Shown in pieces: positions 1 through 10,120 of a stretch of DNA of 64,000 nt (within the stretch, counting starts at the first letter, position 1; every line of letters begins with the position of its first letter). The notes under the pieces are model-generated. The model saw only the letters and a list, made by a program, of their open reading frames with translations. It was not told the origin of the DNA and made no database searches. The stretch is from Pseudomonas inefficax (GTDB lineage Bacteria; Pseudomonadota; Gammaproteobacteria; Pseudomonadales; Pseudomonadaceae), in NCBI RefSeq assembly GCF_900277125.1, contig NZ_OPYN01000123.1, forward strand, positions 84,912 through 148,911, written 5' to 3'. A program made the position numbers and the translations under genes.

Positions 1-2374
1 CGCTGCCGACCTGCTCCAGCCGCGGGCCTTCAGGGCTGGCGCCGCGCAGCTCCAGGCGCACGTCCCCAGGCCAGTCGGGCATCGCATCCAGTGCGCTGAA
101 CAGCAGGCGTTCGCTGTCACTGCTGGCCCGGGCAGGCTGAAGCACGCCTTCCAGCGCGCGTACCAGGGGCAGCTCGCCATGCACTTGCTCCAGCAACTGG
201 CGAACTTGCGTGGGCAGCTGTCCGTACTGTTGCCAGGCGAGCGATTCGGCTTCGCCCAACGGTGCCAGCAAACGCTTGGCCAGGGCAGGGGAAAGCCGTG
301 GATAGGCATCGAGCAGTTTCCGGGTCGACGGAGTGGTGGGCTCGCTGCCGTTGTAGAGCCGCTCGAACAGGCCCGGCGGGGCCTTCTCGGCCAACGCCTC
401 TACCTCGGCCTGCGCCGCCATGCGCTGCAGGGCATCGAGCAACAGCGGCGGCGTTGGCTGGCCCTCCAGGTGCACTCGGCGCAAGCGCGCGGCGTCGACG
501 CCACAGAGGCGGCCGGCCTGCGTCAGCTGTTCTGGGGTGTACGTGGCATATGGCTGGCCAAGACGGCGTACCAGCTTCGCGAATGGCCACTGGCCGGGCT
601 GCTCATGCTGACCACGCCAGGCGCCTTGGCTGTTGTGCGCCAGCGGTGGCTGCCAGGCATCGGGCACCTCGGGGTGAATGGCCCGCCATTGCTGCAAATG
701 GCTGTCGAAGCGTTGCTCGAAGAGTTGGCCGTCCATGCGGATGAAGTGCCGGCCCTCGTACAGGTACTGGCCAAGTGCATTGGGCTGCAGGTTTTCGGGC
801 AGTGTGACGGCACTGCGGTAGGGGGTGAGGTCTTCATTCCAGAGCCTGTAGCGGCCGTCGTTGCTGCGTACTTGCTGCAGGTTTTCCATCAACGGGCTGT
901 TGAACAGCTTGGGTACCAACTTGCCCGCTGCCACGAAGCCACCGACAAGGGCCAGGTTCAGGCCTACCGCCTCCAAGTGGCGTAGCGCCAGGTGACGGTC
1001 GCCTTCATGCCAGGCTTCGTAGCCTTCGAAGGCCTCGCCGAGCAGTTGGCAGGCGGTGACGGCCAGCATCAGGGTGCCTGCACCTGGAATGAAGAACGCG
1101 GCGATATTGAGCGCATCCAGGCCAAGGCTTTCCCATTCCTCCAGGCGCCTGGCCCGTGCATCGGCATCGGCCGCCGCTGTCGGCACTGCCAGCAGGCTGG
1201 CTTCATGCTTGAGGCGCGCCAGGTGCAGGTCCTGGTAGTGGCCGAAAGGCTCGGCCGTGATGGCCACGCGCGTGGGGCGCAGGTCGGCATGCGCTGCGCG
1301 CTGCCAAGGGCGGTCATAGGCAGTGTTGCCTGTGACGTCGAGGTTTTGCCGAAGCAGGTCGAGAAAATGCGTGCGCTCGTCCTGCCTGATGTAGGCCATG
1401 AAGGCCTGGCGGGCATCGGGCTCCAGCAGCAAGGTCGCCAGTGTATCGTGTACCGCGTCCAGGTTGTTGCATTGGCGCAGGGCCGGGTCATGGCCGGGCA
1501 AGTACAGCGCCAGCGCCCCACTGCCGGCATCGATCAGCATGACTTCGTACAGGGGCGTGCCGAACAGCGCCAGCTGCCAGCATCTCACCGCACCACCCTG
1601 CAACAACTGTTCGACCTGATCGCGCGTGCTGCCGTCAAGCAGGTGCCGCAGATAGGCAAGGTCGGCCGCAAGGCGCAGGCGGTCTTGCTGCACCCTGATG
1701 GCCAGGGCTCGGGTAACGGGTCGGGCGAAGTGCTGTTCCAGGTGGGCCTGGTAAGCGCTACCCAGGTCCAGGTCGCGGCACATTGTGGCAAAGGTGGCCG
1801 GGGCAAGTGGCAGTCGGTCAACCTGGTAGCGCTCCGATGTCAGCGCAAAGTGCGCCACCGGTACTTGCATGCCAAGTGGGGCCGAGCCTTGTACTTGGAC
1901 CGCTGTTACCTGAATGCTGTGGCTCGGGGCAATGGCACTTTCGGGAGTGAAGACCTCATCGTCGGCGAAGTTCTGCAGGGCGGCCTGTAGCAGGTTGTCG
2001 CGACGATGGCGGTACAGGTAACGCAGGCCAATCCAGTGCCAGTCGCGTTCGACCCGCAGCAGCTCGGTAGAGCGCAACGGCGCGTGAACGCCTTGTGCGG
2101 CAATAGCGCCCTGCAGCAATGGTTCTGCGAACTCGGTGATCTGTTTCAGCCCTTTGAGCGCGCGGGCCAAGGCCGCTTGCGAATGTATCAGGCGCGCCTG
2201 GCTGGCATGCACCGCCTGGCGCAGGTCGGGAGCTGCATTGGCAAACCAGTCCTGCGTCTGCCATGGGGCGGTCTGGGTTTGCTTCAACGCGGCCCACTGG
2301 TCGGGGGCTGCCTGGCGGGCCCAGTGCGGCAGCTGCGCCTCGAGCAAGGGTTGATGGGGGTTTTTGGCCGTCAT
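1..2374 (-). CDS. Dermonecrotic-toxin-fold (DUF6543-like) large protein, 5' part only
   Basis: The frame is open on the minus strand from an ATG at 2374 to the window edge, about 791 codons, so the C-terminus is missing. AAAGGAG lies seven bases before the ATG. The translated N-terminus (MTAKNPHQPLLEAQL...) and middle, including a hydrophobic stretch near residue 445 (LNIAAFFIPGAGTLMLAVTA), resemble the dermonecrotic-toxin N-terminal domain found in very large Pseudomonas proteins. The last visible part (ALDAMPDWPGDVRLELRGAS) resembles the region before leucine-rich repeats and a NEL-type E3 ubiquitin ligase domain in that family. Such proteins are thought to be secreted effectors or toxins. 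The catalytic C-terminus would lie outside the window, so its activity cannot be judged. Family assignment is from recall of similar proteins. Confidence 0.7.
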   Translation of the reverse strand, partial: MTAKNPHQPLLEAQLPHWARQAAPDQWAALKQTQTAPWQTQDWFANAAPDLRQAVHASQARLIHSQAALARALKGLKQITEFAEPLLQGAIAAQGVHAPLRSTELLRVERDWHWIGLRYLYRHRRDNLLQAALQNFADDEVFTPESAIAPSHSIQVTAVQVQGSAPLGMQVPVAHFALTSERYQVDRLPLAPATFATMCRDLDLGSAYQAHLEQHFARPVTRALAIRVQQDRLRLAADLAYLRHLLDGSTRDQVEQLLQGGAVRCWQLALFGTPLYEVMLIDAGSGALALYLPGHDPALRQCNNLDAVHDTLATLLLEPDARQAFMAYIRQDERTHFLDLLRQNLDVTGNTAYDRPWQRAAHADLRPTRVAITAEPFGHYQDLHLARLKHEASLLAVPTAAADADARARRLEEWESLGLDALNIAAFFIPGAGTLMLAVTACQLLGEAFEGYEAWHEGDRHLALRHLEAVGLNLALVGGFVAAGKLVPKLFNSPLMENLQQVRSNDGRYRLWNEDLTPYRSAVTLPENLQPNALGQYLYEGRHFIRMDGQLFEQRFDSHLQQWRAIHPEVPDAWQPPLAHNSQGAWRGQHEQPGQWPFAKLVRRLGQPYATYTPEQLTQAGRLCGVDAARLRRVHLEGQPTPPLLLDALQRMAAQAEVEALAEKAPPGLFERLYNGSEPTTPSTRKLLDAYPRLSPALAKRLLAPLGEAESLAWQQYGQLPTQVRQLLEQVHGELPLVRALEGVLQPARASSDSERLLFSALDAMPDWPGDVRLELRGASPEGPRLEQVGS

Positions 2375-2523
2375 GTCGATGCTCCTTTCATGCAAAGAAG
2401 GCATCAAACGCTATTCCGCTAAAGCCAAGTGGTAATGGGATAACGCGACTTGGGTATATTGAGGCCTGTCAGGGCGATAGGCGTGTACTATCCAGGCGCA
2501 GGACAGTGGCTAGGGGGTGAGGA

Positions 2524-3306
2524 ATGATCGAGGTATCACGGTTCTGGCGCGACCCGGCGTTGCCTTTCGTCGAAGCCCGGCGGGTAGGGGACGGGCGCCA
2601 GGTGTGCTACGCCGCGCATTCCCACGAGAGCTTTTCCATCGGGGTGATAACGGGAGGGCGCAGCTCCTACCTGTACGGTGACCGGTGCATCGAGGTGACG
2701 GCTGGTTCCACGGTACTGATGAACCCGGGTGTGGTGCATGCCTGCAATCCCATCGACGGGGAGCCTTGGTCCTACCTCATGTTGTTCGTCGATATGCCCT
2801 GGTTGCAGGCGCTGGGATTTACCTTGCCGGCCCAGGCCTGGAGCAGCTCGCCGGTGTTGTACCAGGGCCTGTTGCAGGTCTTTGCCGACCTGTTTGACGC
2901 CAGCGTGCCAGACCGGGAAGGGCGCCTGGCGGCGCTGTTTGCTGCATTGCCGGGGTTGCTTGGCGGTAATGCCAGCGTGAACGACGATGGCAACCCGCGG
3001 CTGGATGCGGCGGCAGCGTTCATACGCGCCCATCGTGGCGACCCGCTGAGCCTGGACGACATCTGCGCCGCATGCGGGCTGTCGCGTTCCTACCTGATTC
3101 GCGCGTTCCGCCAACGCTTCGGACTGACGCCGCATGGCTACCTGCTCGACCAGCGCGTGCAGCTGGCCAGGGCGCAACTGCGCCAGGGCCGGGCAATTGC
3201 CGAGGTGGCGCAGGAGGCCGGGTTTGCCGACCAGGCGCACCTGCAGCGGGCCTTCAAGCGGCACCTGGCGACGACACCGGGGCATTACCGCAATGCACTT
3301 GGCTGA
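2524..3306 (+). CDS. AraC family transcriptional regulator with cupin sensor domain
   Basis: A 260-residue cytoplasmic regulator. Residues about 20-105 form the AraC-type cupin sensor (HSHESFSIGVITGG ... MNPGVVHACNP), with histidines typical of ligand-binding AraC N-termini. Residues about 160-258 hold two helix-turn-helix motifs (LSLDDICAACGLSRSYLIRAF and a second ending in the usual P.xYR, here PGHYRNALG). The start ATG follows GGGGTGAGGA. Its 3' end faces a LysE exporter across a REP-rich gap. AraC regulators of this group often sit beside LysE exporters in Pseudomonas, so control of that exporter is plausible but not shown. The effector is unknown. Confidence 0.88.
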   Translation: MIEVSRFWRDPALPFVEARRVGDGRQVCYAAHSHESFSIGVITGGRSSYLYGDRCIEVTAGSTVLMNPGVVHACNPIDGEPWSYLMLFVDMPWLQALGFTLPAQAWSSSPVLYQGLLQVFADLFDASVPDREGRLAALFAALPGLLGGNASVNDDGNPRLDAAAAFIRAHRGDPLSLDDICAACGLSRSYLIRAFRQRFGLTPHGYLLDQRVQLARAQLRQGRAIAEVAQEAGFADQAHLQRAFKRHLATTPGHYRNALG

Positions 3307-3667
3307 GTGGCCATATTGGCTGTGATGGCCCATCGCCGGCAAGCCAGCTCCCACAGGGATCGCGCCAGCCTTTAGAAATTGAGTAAGACAGTTGCTCCCA
3401 GGTACTGCACAGGTCTTAGGGGCAACGCGGTCGGGGTGGGAGCAACTGTCTTGGATATCTCTTCAAGCCAGCACTGGCCCTTGTAGGAGCGGCCTTGTGT
3501 CGCGATGGGGCGCGAAGCGGCCCTAGGGTTTCAGCTTCGCAGCAAAGGTTGTCGGGGCCGCTGCGCGGCCCATCGCGACACAAGGCCGCTCCTACAGGTA
3601 TTTGCACATGGCTTGAGGCCAGTGTGGTCGGGTGGGAGCTGGCTTGCCGGCGACAGGGCCGGTGCAG
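3307..3667. repeat. REP cluster between the AraC gene and lysE
   Basis: This 361-base gap holds no gene. It contains a single REP at 3329-3357, an inverted REP pair at 3483-3595 (GTAGGAGCGGCC ... GGCCGCTCCTAC) and another single REP at 3632-3661 facing the first. Bases 3348-3400 are found again, perfectly inverted, at 30495-30547. The convergent gene ends suggest it also serves as a bidirectional termination zone. Confidence 0.85.
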
Positions 3668-4255
3668 CTAGCCTTGAATAACCAGATAAACCGCACTGCC
3701 CACGAGCAGCAGCGCCAAGCACCGATTCAGCAGGCGCATGTGCCGTGGGTTGCCCAGGTACTGGCGAATCACGCTTCCGGCCCACGCCCAGCTGGCCACC
3801 GAAATGAAGCAGATCGGTCCGTAGATCCAGGCAAACAGCCACAGCAACTGCTGCTCACCGCCGGTGTAGGCACCCACCCCGGCCACCGCTGCCAGCCATG
3901 CCTTGGGGTTGAGCCATTGCATCGCCGCGCCGTGCCAGGCCGAGGGGGCCTGGGAGTGATGTGTAGCAACCAGCTGACCGTCATCGCTGGCCAGCTTCCT
4001 TGCCATGTACAGCAGGAACGCCACGCCGCCCCAGTGCAACAGCAGGCCAAGCAAAGGCCAGCGCAGCAACAACTGGTGCAGGCCCAGCCCGACCAGCACC
4101 AGCAACAGGCAGAAACCCAGCGTGGCGCCAGCCACATGCGCAAGGCTCGCACGCAGGCCATGGCGGGCACCGCTGCCCAGCGCGACGATGTTGACCGGGC
4201 CGGGGGAGATCGAAGCCGCCAGTGCGAAAGCGGCCATGGATAGAGACAGGCTCAT
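3668..4255 (-). CDS. LysE family translocator
   Basis: A 195-residue inner-membrane exporter of the LysE/RhtB family. The N-terminal signature is clear (ASISPGPVNIVALGSGARHG), as is the central WLNPKAWLAAVAGVG motif. About six hydrophobic segments span the chain, the usual number for the family. Such proteins export amino acids or related small molecules by proton exchange. The substrate cannot be read from sequence. The gene is convergent with the AraC regulator. The ribosome-binding site before the ATG is weak (GGATCATCCTC), but the start fits the family, whose first helix begins within ten residues. Confidence 0.9.
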   Translation of the reverse strand: MSLSLSMAAFALAASISPGPVNIVALGSGARHGLRASLAHVAGATLGFCLLLVLVGLGLHQLLLRWPLLGLLLHWGGVAFLLYMARKLASDDGQLVATHHSQAPSAWHGAAMQWLNPKAWLAAVAGVGAYTGGEQQLLWLFAWIYGPICFISVASWAWAGSVIRQYLGNPRHMRLLNRCLALLLVGSAVYLVIQG

Positions 4256-4667
4256 GAGGATGATCCGTTTGGGTGAAGGTGACCTCCATGCTGGGGTATC
4301 GACAGCCTGCGGTATTGAAGGAAAGTACCCATATCGGCCTTATGCCTTTCTGTGGGAGCGGCCTTGCGTCGCGAAAGGGCCGCAGAGCGGCCCCAGCGAT
4401 TTGCAGAGATGCTGCAATCCCAGGGGCTGCTGCGCAGCCCTTTCGCGACGCAAGGCCGCTCCCACAGGTGGAGGCGTGGCTCTAGAGGCGTTGTTACAGG
4501 TTTTGTAATAGTTTTGCGCTGTTACGGAAAGCTGCTGTGCTTGTAGGATCGTTCTCCCAATTTGCTATCAAGGTCTATATGAGCACCTTCGCGGAGCCCC
4601 CCAGTCCCCGGCCTTCAAGGCCTTCCTTCTTCCGTCCTCGTGACGCTGCCCTCGTGAGTACCCGCTA
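4256..4667. repeat. Intergenic region with inverted REP pair upstream of the TerC gene
   Basis: This gap holds an inverted REP pair at 4352-4467 (GTGGGAGCGGCCTTGCGTCG ... CGACGCAAGGCCGCTCCCAC). From about 4480 it becomes less GC-rich, and it probably contains the promoter of the TerC gene between 4490 and 4560. A short GGCCTT/AAGGCC hairpin lies near 4608-4621. I looked for a yybP-ykoY manganese riboswitch, common before TerC genes, and did not find its conserved loops. Confidence 0.75.
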
Positions 4668-6239
4668 ATGGAATGGCTAGCCGACCCCACGGCCTGGCTG
4701 GGCCTGCTGACGCTTATCGTCCTCGAGCTGGTACTGGGTATCGACAACCTGGTGTTCATCGCCATTCTCGCCGACAAGCTGCCACCGCATCAGCGCGACC
4801 GCGCGCGGGTCATTGGCCTGAGCCTGGCGTTGATCATGCGCCTGGGCCTGTTGGCCAGTATCTCGTGGATGGTCACCCTGACCGCGCCGTTGTTCGAGGT
4901 GTTCGACAAGAGCTTCTCGGGCCGCGACCTGATCATGCTGTTCGGTGGCGTGTTCCTGCTGTTCAAGGCCACCATGGAGCTGCACGAACGCCTGGAAGGC
5001 CACGTGGCCCAGGCCAGCGGCGCAGTGCGCCACGCTGCGTTCTGGCCGATCGTCGCGCAGATCGTGGTGCTCGATGCGGTGTTCTCGCTGGACGCGGTAA
5101 TTACCGCGGTGGGCATGGTCGAACATTTGTCGGTAATGATGATCGCGGTGATCTTCTCGATCGGCATCATGATCGTTGCCAGCAAGCCGCTGACCCGCTT
5201 CGTCAACGCCCACCCCACGGTGATCATGCTGTGCCTGGGCTTCCTGATGATGATCGGCTTCAGCCTCACCGCCGAAGGCCTGGGCTTCCATATCCCGAAA
5301 GGTTACCTGTACGCGGCCATCGGCTTCTCGATCCTGATCGAGCTGTTCAACCAGTTGGCCCGTGCCCGCCGCAAGCGCAGCCTGCAGCAGCACCGGCCGC
5401 TGCGTGAGCGCACCGCGCATGCCGTGCTGCGCCTGCTGGGTGGCCGCCGGGTCGAGGCTGACGAGGTGGGCGAGGAAATCGCCGACCTGGTCGAAGGTGG
5501 TGAGGAGCAGGTGCTGTTCGACCGCCGTGAACGGGTGATGATCAGTGGCGTGCTGAACCTGGCCGAGCGGCCGATTCGCACGGTGATGACTGCCCGCGCC
5601 GAGGTCGATGTGATCGACCTGGCGCAGCCGGCCGACGCCATTGCACAGGCCCTGGCCAATTCGCCGTACTCGCGCCTGCCAGTGATCCGCGACGGCCGCG
5701 TGGACGAGCCACTGGGCTTCGTGCACAAGAAGGAGCTGCTCAAGGAGCTGCTGTCGGGTAGCCAGCCTGATCTGGAAGGCATGGCCCGGGTACCGCTGAA
5801 CCTGCTGGAAAGCTTCAGCATCCTCAATGCCCTGGAGCAGATGCGAAGCCAGTCGACGCACATCGCCTTCGTGGTCAACGAATTCGGTGACTTCACCGGC
5901 CTGCTGACCATGACCGATATCCTCGAGTCGATTGCCGGCGAGTTGCCGGATGCCAGCGAGGTCGAAGGCCCGGGCATCGTCCAGGAAGGTGAAGGTTTTG
6001 TGGTCAGCGGTGCATTGAACCTGAGCCAGGTGCAGGCCCGTACCGGCTTCAGCGCCCGCGCCACCGAGGACTACCAGACCCTCGCGGGCCTGGTGATGAG
6101 CCTGCTCGACCGCTTGCCCATGGTCGGTGACCGCCTGGCCTGGAATGGCTGGACGCTGACCGTGGAGGCGGTCGAGGAGCGGCGGGTGCGCCAGGTTCGG
6201 CTTACACCGACCGGCGACGTTGACGCAGCAGGTGCTTGA
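4668..6239 (+). CDS. TerC family membrane protein with CBS pair and CorC/HlyC domain
   Basis: A 523-residue inner-membrane protein. Residues 1-230 are a TerC-type membrane domain with acidic motifs in helices ([17 protein letters not shown] and [18 protein letters not shown]), implicated in metal-ion export in this family. Residues about 290-415 form a CBS pair and residues about 430-515 a CorC/HlyC transporter-associated domain. This is the YegH/YoaE architecture at full length. Metal efflux, possibly of manganese, is likely, but the ion is not defined. Its last 38 bases overlap the convergent rarD gene. The start ATG has only a weak ribosome-binding site, but it begins right before the first helix. 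Confidence 0.9.
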   Translation: MEWLADPTAWLGLLTLIVLELVLGIDNLVFIAILADKLPPHQRDRARVIGLSLALIMRLGLLASISWMVTLTAPLFEVFDKSFSGRDLIMLFGGVFLLFKATMELHERLEGHVAQASGAVRHAAFWPIVAQIVVLDAVFSLDAVITAVGMVEHLSVMMIAVIFSIGIMIVASKPLTRFVNAHPTVIMLCLGFLMMIGFSLTAEGLGFHIPKGYLYAAIGFSILIELFNQLARARRKRSLQQHRPLRERTAHAVLRLLGGRRVEADEVGEEIADLVEGGEEQVLFDRRERVMISGVLNLAERPIRTVMTARAEVDVIDLAQPADAIAQALANSPYSRLPVIRDGRVDEPLGFVHKKELLKELLSGSQPDLEGMARVPLNLLESFSILNALEQMRSQSTHIAFVVNEFGDFTGLLTMTDILESIAGELPDASEVEGPGIVQEGEGFVVSGALNLSQVQARTGFSARATEDYQTLAGLVMSLLDRLPMVGDRLAWNGWTLTVEAVEERRVRQVRLTPTGDVDAAGA

Positions 6240-7089
6240 AGCCCTCGATCACCAGCACCAGCACCGCGGCCCAGATCGGCAGGTAGGTCAGCCACTGATC
6301 CGGGCCGATGGTTTCGCCAAGCAGCAGCGCCACGCCCACCAGCAGCACCGGCTCGACGTAGCTGAGCAGGCCGAACAGGCTGAACGGCAGCAGGCGGCTG
6401 GCAAGCACGTAGGCAATCAAGGCCGAGGCGCTGATCGCCCCCAGGATCGGGATCAACGCATACAGCCCGGGGTGTGCCTGCAGGTCGGCAGGAGCGAGTG
6501 GGCCCTGGATCACGAAGTACAACGCCCAGGGCAACAGCAGGCACATGTCGCACCACAGGCCGCCCAGGTGGTCGGTGCGGCAGCGCTTGCGCAACACGAA
6601 ATAGATCGGGTAGCCGATCGTTACCAACAGGGTCTCCCAGGCGAAACTGCCATTCTGGTACAGCTCGTGGCCTACGCCCAGCGCGGCGCAGGCCACGGCC
6701 ACCTTCTGCAGGCGTGACAGGCGCTCGCCATACACCAGCCGGCCGGTCAGGACCATGGCCAGCGGCAGCAGGAAGTAACCCATCGACACCTCCAGGCTGC
6801 GCCCGTGCAGGGGCGCCCAGAGAAACAGCCACAGCTGCACGCCCATCAGCCACGATGTGCCGAGCATGCCCAGCAACAGCAGCGGCGTGCGTTTTACCCG
6901 GGCGAGCAGTTCGCCCACCCGTTTCCAGTCTTTCGAGACAAGCATGAACAGGGTCAGGCAGGGTAGCGTCAACAGGGTGCGCCAGCCAAAGATCTCTTCG
7001 CCATCGAGTGGCGTGAGCAGAGAGGTATAGAAGTACATCACGGCGAACAGACAGGACGCCATGACCGACGAAAGAATGCCTTTTGACAC
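6202..7089 (-). CDS. rarD: EamA/RarD family transporter
   Basis: A 295-residue inner-membrane protein of the drug/metabolite transporter superfamily, with ten hydrophobic segments and the RarD pattern ([21 protein letters not shown] at the N-terminus, [16 protein letters not shown] near the C-terminus). RarD proteins are named from chloramphenicol sensitivity and are otherwise poorly understood. The C-terminus is short and basic (LLRQRRRSV). Its stop codon lies inside the 3' end of the convergent TerC gene, giving a 38-base tail-to-tail overlap. The gene follows the CSS-EAL gene on the same strand after 32 bases. Confidence 0.87.
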   Translation of the reverse strand: MSKGILSSVMASCLFAVMYFYTSLLTPLDGEEIFGWRTLLTLPCLTLFMLVSKDWKRVGELLARVKRTPLLLLGMLGTSWLMGVQLWLFLWAPLHGRSLEVSMGYFLLPLAMVLTGRLVYGERLSRLQKVAVACAALGVGHELYQNGSFAWETLLVTIGYPIYFVLRKRCRTDHLGGLWCDMCLLLPWALYFVIQGPLAPADLQAHPGLYALIPILGAISASALIAYVLASRLLPFSLFGLLSYVEPVLLVGVALLLGETIGPDQWLTYLPIWAAVLVLVIEGFKHLLRQRRRSV

Positions 7090-7121
7090 GAATGCCTCGA
7101 ATAGGAAATTGAGCGGGTGGA

Positions 7122-8708
7122 TCAGCCGCGCATGATCTCAGGGGGCGCGGCTTGCGGCAACCGCGACGCAGCCGGGCGCGCCGCCAGTGCTTCGAGAAAC
7201 TGGGCAGCCGGCATTGGCCTGGCGAACAGGTAGCCCTGCTGGAAGTCCACCTCGTGACGGGCCAGGTAGTCGCGCTGGGCTTCTGTTTCCACGCCCTCGG
7301 CAACGATGCCCAGGCCCAGCTTGGCCGACAGCTCGATGATGGTCTCGAGGATGTGCAGCGACAGTGCGTCACCACCGATCATGGCAACGAAGCTCTGGTC
7401 GATCTTCAGGTAATCGACCTTGAACTGGCGCAGGTAGTTGAGGCTTGACTGGCCGGTGCCGAAGTCGTCCAGGGCGATCTTCACACCCATGGCGTCGAGC
7501 TTCTCGAACAGTTCCAGAGTCACCGGCGTGGCTTCGATCAGCTTGCGCTCGGTCAGCTCCAGGGTCAGCACCACCCGGCCTGGCGGGAAGTGCTGGAGAA
7601 AGGTGCGGCAGTCGTCCAGCAGGCTGAAGTCGCGACAGTGGTCGGCAGTGATGTTGATGCCGATATGGAAACCGTCCTCCAGCAGCCCGGCATAGGGTGC
7701 CAGGTTCTGGGCAGTGTGCATCATCAGCGCACGGGTCATGGCAACGATCTGCCCGCTGTGTTCGGCGTAGGGGATGAACAGGTCGGGGCGTACCAGGCCT
7801 TCGCGCGGGTGGTTCCAGCGCATCAGCACTTCGGCGCCGGCCCAGCGGTAATCGCCCTTGCGCACCACCGGCTGGAAGTACGGCAGGAACTCGTCGGCCT
7901 CCAGCGCCCGGCGCAGTTCGGCACGCGGCGAGTTGGCGCGGCGAACCTGCCAGCGGCACACCAGGGCGGCTACCGCGCCCAGTACCAGCAGCAACGCGAA
8001 CAGGGCGGGGTAGTGGCTGCGCCACAGCTGGCCCTGCCTGTCGGCGCCATAGCCGCCCTGCACGCTGAATGGGTAACGGGTCGAGCCCAGCAGTACATTT
8101 GCGCTGGCCGCGGCCGGCGGCAAGCCCTTGTGCACGATGCCATCCTTGCCCAGCCAGGCATCGCCCACGCGGATGTGCAGGTCTTCATCGGGGCCGATCA
8201 GGCGCAGCGCCGTCAGCAGGTGGTCGCCATCCACCGTACTGATTGCGCCGCGGTCGCCGTCGCTGGCTCGATACACCAGCAGCGGGTGGCCGGGGGTGAC
8301 CGAGTTGCCGTCCATCAGCCACAGCTTGCCGTCAATGTAGTCGCCGGGGTTGACCGGCTCGTCGAACGCGCCGAACAGCGAGGTGCAATAAAGGGCGTTG
8401 TGCCGGAACAGGTTGGTCGAGCGTACGAAGGCGTTGCGCGTGACCTGGGCGCGCAGCATGAGCTGGGCCTCGTCGCACGGGCTGTCGGCAAGCGGCAGCA
8501 GGGCATTGGCAGCGCTGGACAGGTTGTCGAGAATGCGCTCGACATGCTCCACCACCTGGCGGGCGGTGGCCTGGCTGCTGGCCTGCATTTCGCGCTCGAT
8601 CTGCCAATTCATCACGGCCAGGCCGCACGCCACCGGCAGCACGCCGACGACCCAAGGCAACAGGGTGCGCCAGCTGAGGCGAGCGCGGCGTTTTACGGAA
8701 AGGGGCAT
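7122..8708 (-). CDS. CSS-motif sensor EAL-domain c-di-GMP phosphodiesterase
   Basis: A 528-residue inner-membrane protein. A first membrane segment (LLPWVVGVLPVACGLAVM), a periplasmic CSS-type redox domain (cysteines in SPCDEAQ and ALYCTSLF) and a second membrane segment near residue 245 precede an EAL domain. The EAL catalytic set is complete: EVLMRWN, GINITADH, LELTERK, IALDDFGTGQSS, LKIDQSF and AEGVETEAQ. It should therefore hydrolyse cyclic di-GMP to pGpG, probably gated by periplasmic thiol state as in E. coli PdeB/PdeC-type enzymes. I chose the ATG at 8708. The frame can be extended to a TTG at 8768, but that would put about twenty polar residues before the signal anchor. Confidence 0.88.
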   Translation of the reverse strand: MPLSVKRRARLSWRTLLPWVVGVLPVACGLAVMNWQIEREMQASSQATARQVVEHVERILDNLSSAANALLPLADSPCDEAQLMLRAQVTRNAFVRSTNLFRHNALYCTSLFGAFDEPVNPGDYIDGKLWLMDGNSVTPGHPLLVYRASDGDRGAISTVDGDHLLTALRLIGPDEDLHIRVGDAWLGKDGIVHKGLPPAAASANVLLGSTRYPFSVQGGYGADRQGQLWRSHYPALFALLLVLGAVAALVCRWQVRRANSPRAELRRALEADEFLPYFQPVVRKGDYRWAGAEVLMRWNHPREGLVRPDLFIPYAEHSGQIVAMTRALMMHTAQNLAPYAGLLEDGFHIGINITADHCRDFSLLDDCRTFLQHFPPGRVVLTLELTERKLIEATPVTLELFEKLDAMGVKIALDDFGTGQSSLNYLRQFKVDYLKIDQSFVAMIGGDALSLHILETIIELSAKLGLGIVAEGVETEAQRDYLARHEVDFQQGYLFARPMPAAQFLEALAARPAASRLPQAAPPEIMRG

Positions 8709-9006
8709 GCTGACCTGATCTGTAGGAGGATTACGAGAGGATAGCCGCTTGTCGGAACCCGTGAGCAACTAAAGCGCGACAAACCATTTTACGCAATGTA
8801 GAATCGATTTACGAATACAACAATAAGGTCCTTCGATACCGGAGGATCAAGCCCGCCGAGAATGGGTCCATATGACATACCATGGGTTCAAGCTGTTAAT
8901 AGGTGATTTCCTCGCCCGCAGCGTGCGGGGTATCCCTTGCTCACCGCCGTTTCCGTGCCACATCCCGCGCAATCAATAATTTTTCGCTGCAGATGAGGAC
9001 ACGAAC

Positions 9007-10083
9007 ATGGCTGATATATTCGACAATCCAATGGGCCTGATGGGCTTCGAGTTCATCGAACTGGCTTCGCCTACCCCTGGCGTACTCGAGCCGGTATTCC
9101 AGATGCTGGGCTTCACCAAGGTGGCTACCCACCGTTCCAAGGATGTGCACCTGTATCGGCAGGGTGACATCAACCTGATCCTGAACAACGAACCCAAGAG
9201 CATCGCCTCCTACTTCGCCGCCGAACACGGCCCGTCGGTATGCGGCATGGCGTTCCGCGTGCGCAACGCCCATGAGGCCTATGCCCGCGCCCTGGAACTG
9301 GGCGCCCAGCCGGTGGAAATCGAGACCGGCCCGATGGAGCTGCGCCTGCCGGCGATCAAAGGCATCGGCGGTGCGCCGCTGTACCTGATCGACCGTTTCG
9401 AGGAAGGCAGCTCGATCTACGATATCGACTTCAAGTTCATCGAGGGTGTGGACCGCAACCCGGTGGGTGCCGGCCTGAAGATTATCGACCACCTTACCCA
9501 CAACGTCTATCGCGGGCGCATGTCGTACTGGGCCGGCTTCTACGAGAAACTGTTCAACTTCCGTGAAATCCGCTATTTCGATATCAAAGGTGAGTACACC
9601 GGCCTGACTTCGCGCGCCATGACCGCACCGGATGGCATGATCCGCATTCCGCTGAACGAAGAATCGTCCAAGGGCTCAGGGCAGATCGAAGAGTTCCTGA
9701 TGCAGTTCAACGGTGAAGGCATCCAGCATGTCGCCTTCCTGACCGATGACCTGCTCAAGACCTGGGACGCCCTCAAGGGCTTCGGCATGCGCTTCATGAC
9801 TGCACCGCCGCAAACCTACTACGAAATGCTCGAAGAGCGCCTGCCAGGTCACGGCGAGCCGGTAGACCAGTTGCAGGCACGTGGCATCCTCCTCGATGGC
9901 GCCTCCCAGTCTGACGACAAGCGCCTGCTGCTGCAGATCTTCTCCGAGACCCTGCTCGGCCCGGTGTTCTTCGAGTTCATCCAGCGCAAGGGTGATGACG
10001 GCTTTGGCGAGGGCAACTTCAAGGCCCTGTTCGAGTCCATCGAGCGCGACCAGGTACGCCGTGGTGTGCTGAGCACCGACTGA
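9007..10083 (+). CDS. hpd: 4-hydroxyphenylpyruvate dioxygenase
   Basis: A 358-residue cytosolic, non-haem iron enzyme converting 4-hydroxyphenylpyruvate to homogentisate in tyrosine catabolism. Two vicinal-oxygen-chelate domains are present. The metal ligands are visible as His162 (IIDHLTHNV), His241 (GIQHVAFL) and Glu323 (VFFEFIQRK), close to the numbering of the P. fluorescens enzyme. Length matches the family. GAGGACACGAAC precedes the ATG. It stands alone, not in an operon with hmg or phh genes, and is flanked by two CSS-domain genes on the opposite strand. A hairpin shared with the convergent CSS gene lies just past the stop. Confidence 0.97.
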   Translation: MADIFDNPMGLMGFEFIELASPTPGVLEPVFQMLGFTKVATHRSKDVHLYRQGDINLILNNEPKSIASYFAAEHGPSVCGMAFRVRNAHEAYARALELGAQPVEIETGPMELRLPAIKGIGGAPLYLIDRFEEGSSIYDIDFKFIEGVDRNPVGAGLKIIDHLTHNVYRGRMSYWAGFYEKLFNFREIRYFDIKGEYTGLTSRAMTAPDGMIRIPLNEESSKGSGQIEEFLMQFNGEGIQHVAFLTDDLLKTWDALKGFGMRFMTAPPQTYYEMLEERLPGHGEPVDQLQARGILLDGASQSDDKRLLLQIFSETLLGPVFFEFIQRKGDDGFGEGNFKALFESIERDQVRRGVLSTD

Positions 10084-10089
10084 ACCAAG

Positions 10090-10120
10090 GGTACCGCCGT
10101 CACGCTCGATGGCGGCGGTA
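10090..10120. terminator. Bidirectional hairpin between hpd and the CSS-only gene
   Basis: TACCGCCG pairs with CGGCGGTA around a 13-base loop. It occupies almost all of the gap between the two convergent stop codons. The uridine runs on either side are weak, so termination efficiency is uncertain. Confidence 0.6.

Noticed and set aside
3416..3607. Small frames translating REP sequence (also at 4273-4508, 30513-30734, 42453-42885)
   Set aside because: They encode the typical REP translation (such as RDGPRSGP or SRHKAAPTR) and have no start signals. Not genes.
4480..4667. Possible yybP-ykoY manganese riboswitch before the TerC gene
   Set aside because: The conserved loop sequences were not found. 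Only a short GGCCTT/AAGGCC hairpin is present.
8797..8813. PhhR-like site before hpd (TGTAGA-N5-TTTACG)
   Set aside because: The known pattern is TGTAAA-N6-TTTACA. Here each arm has a mismatch and the spacing is one base short, so it is not strong enough to list.
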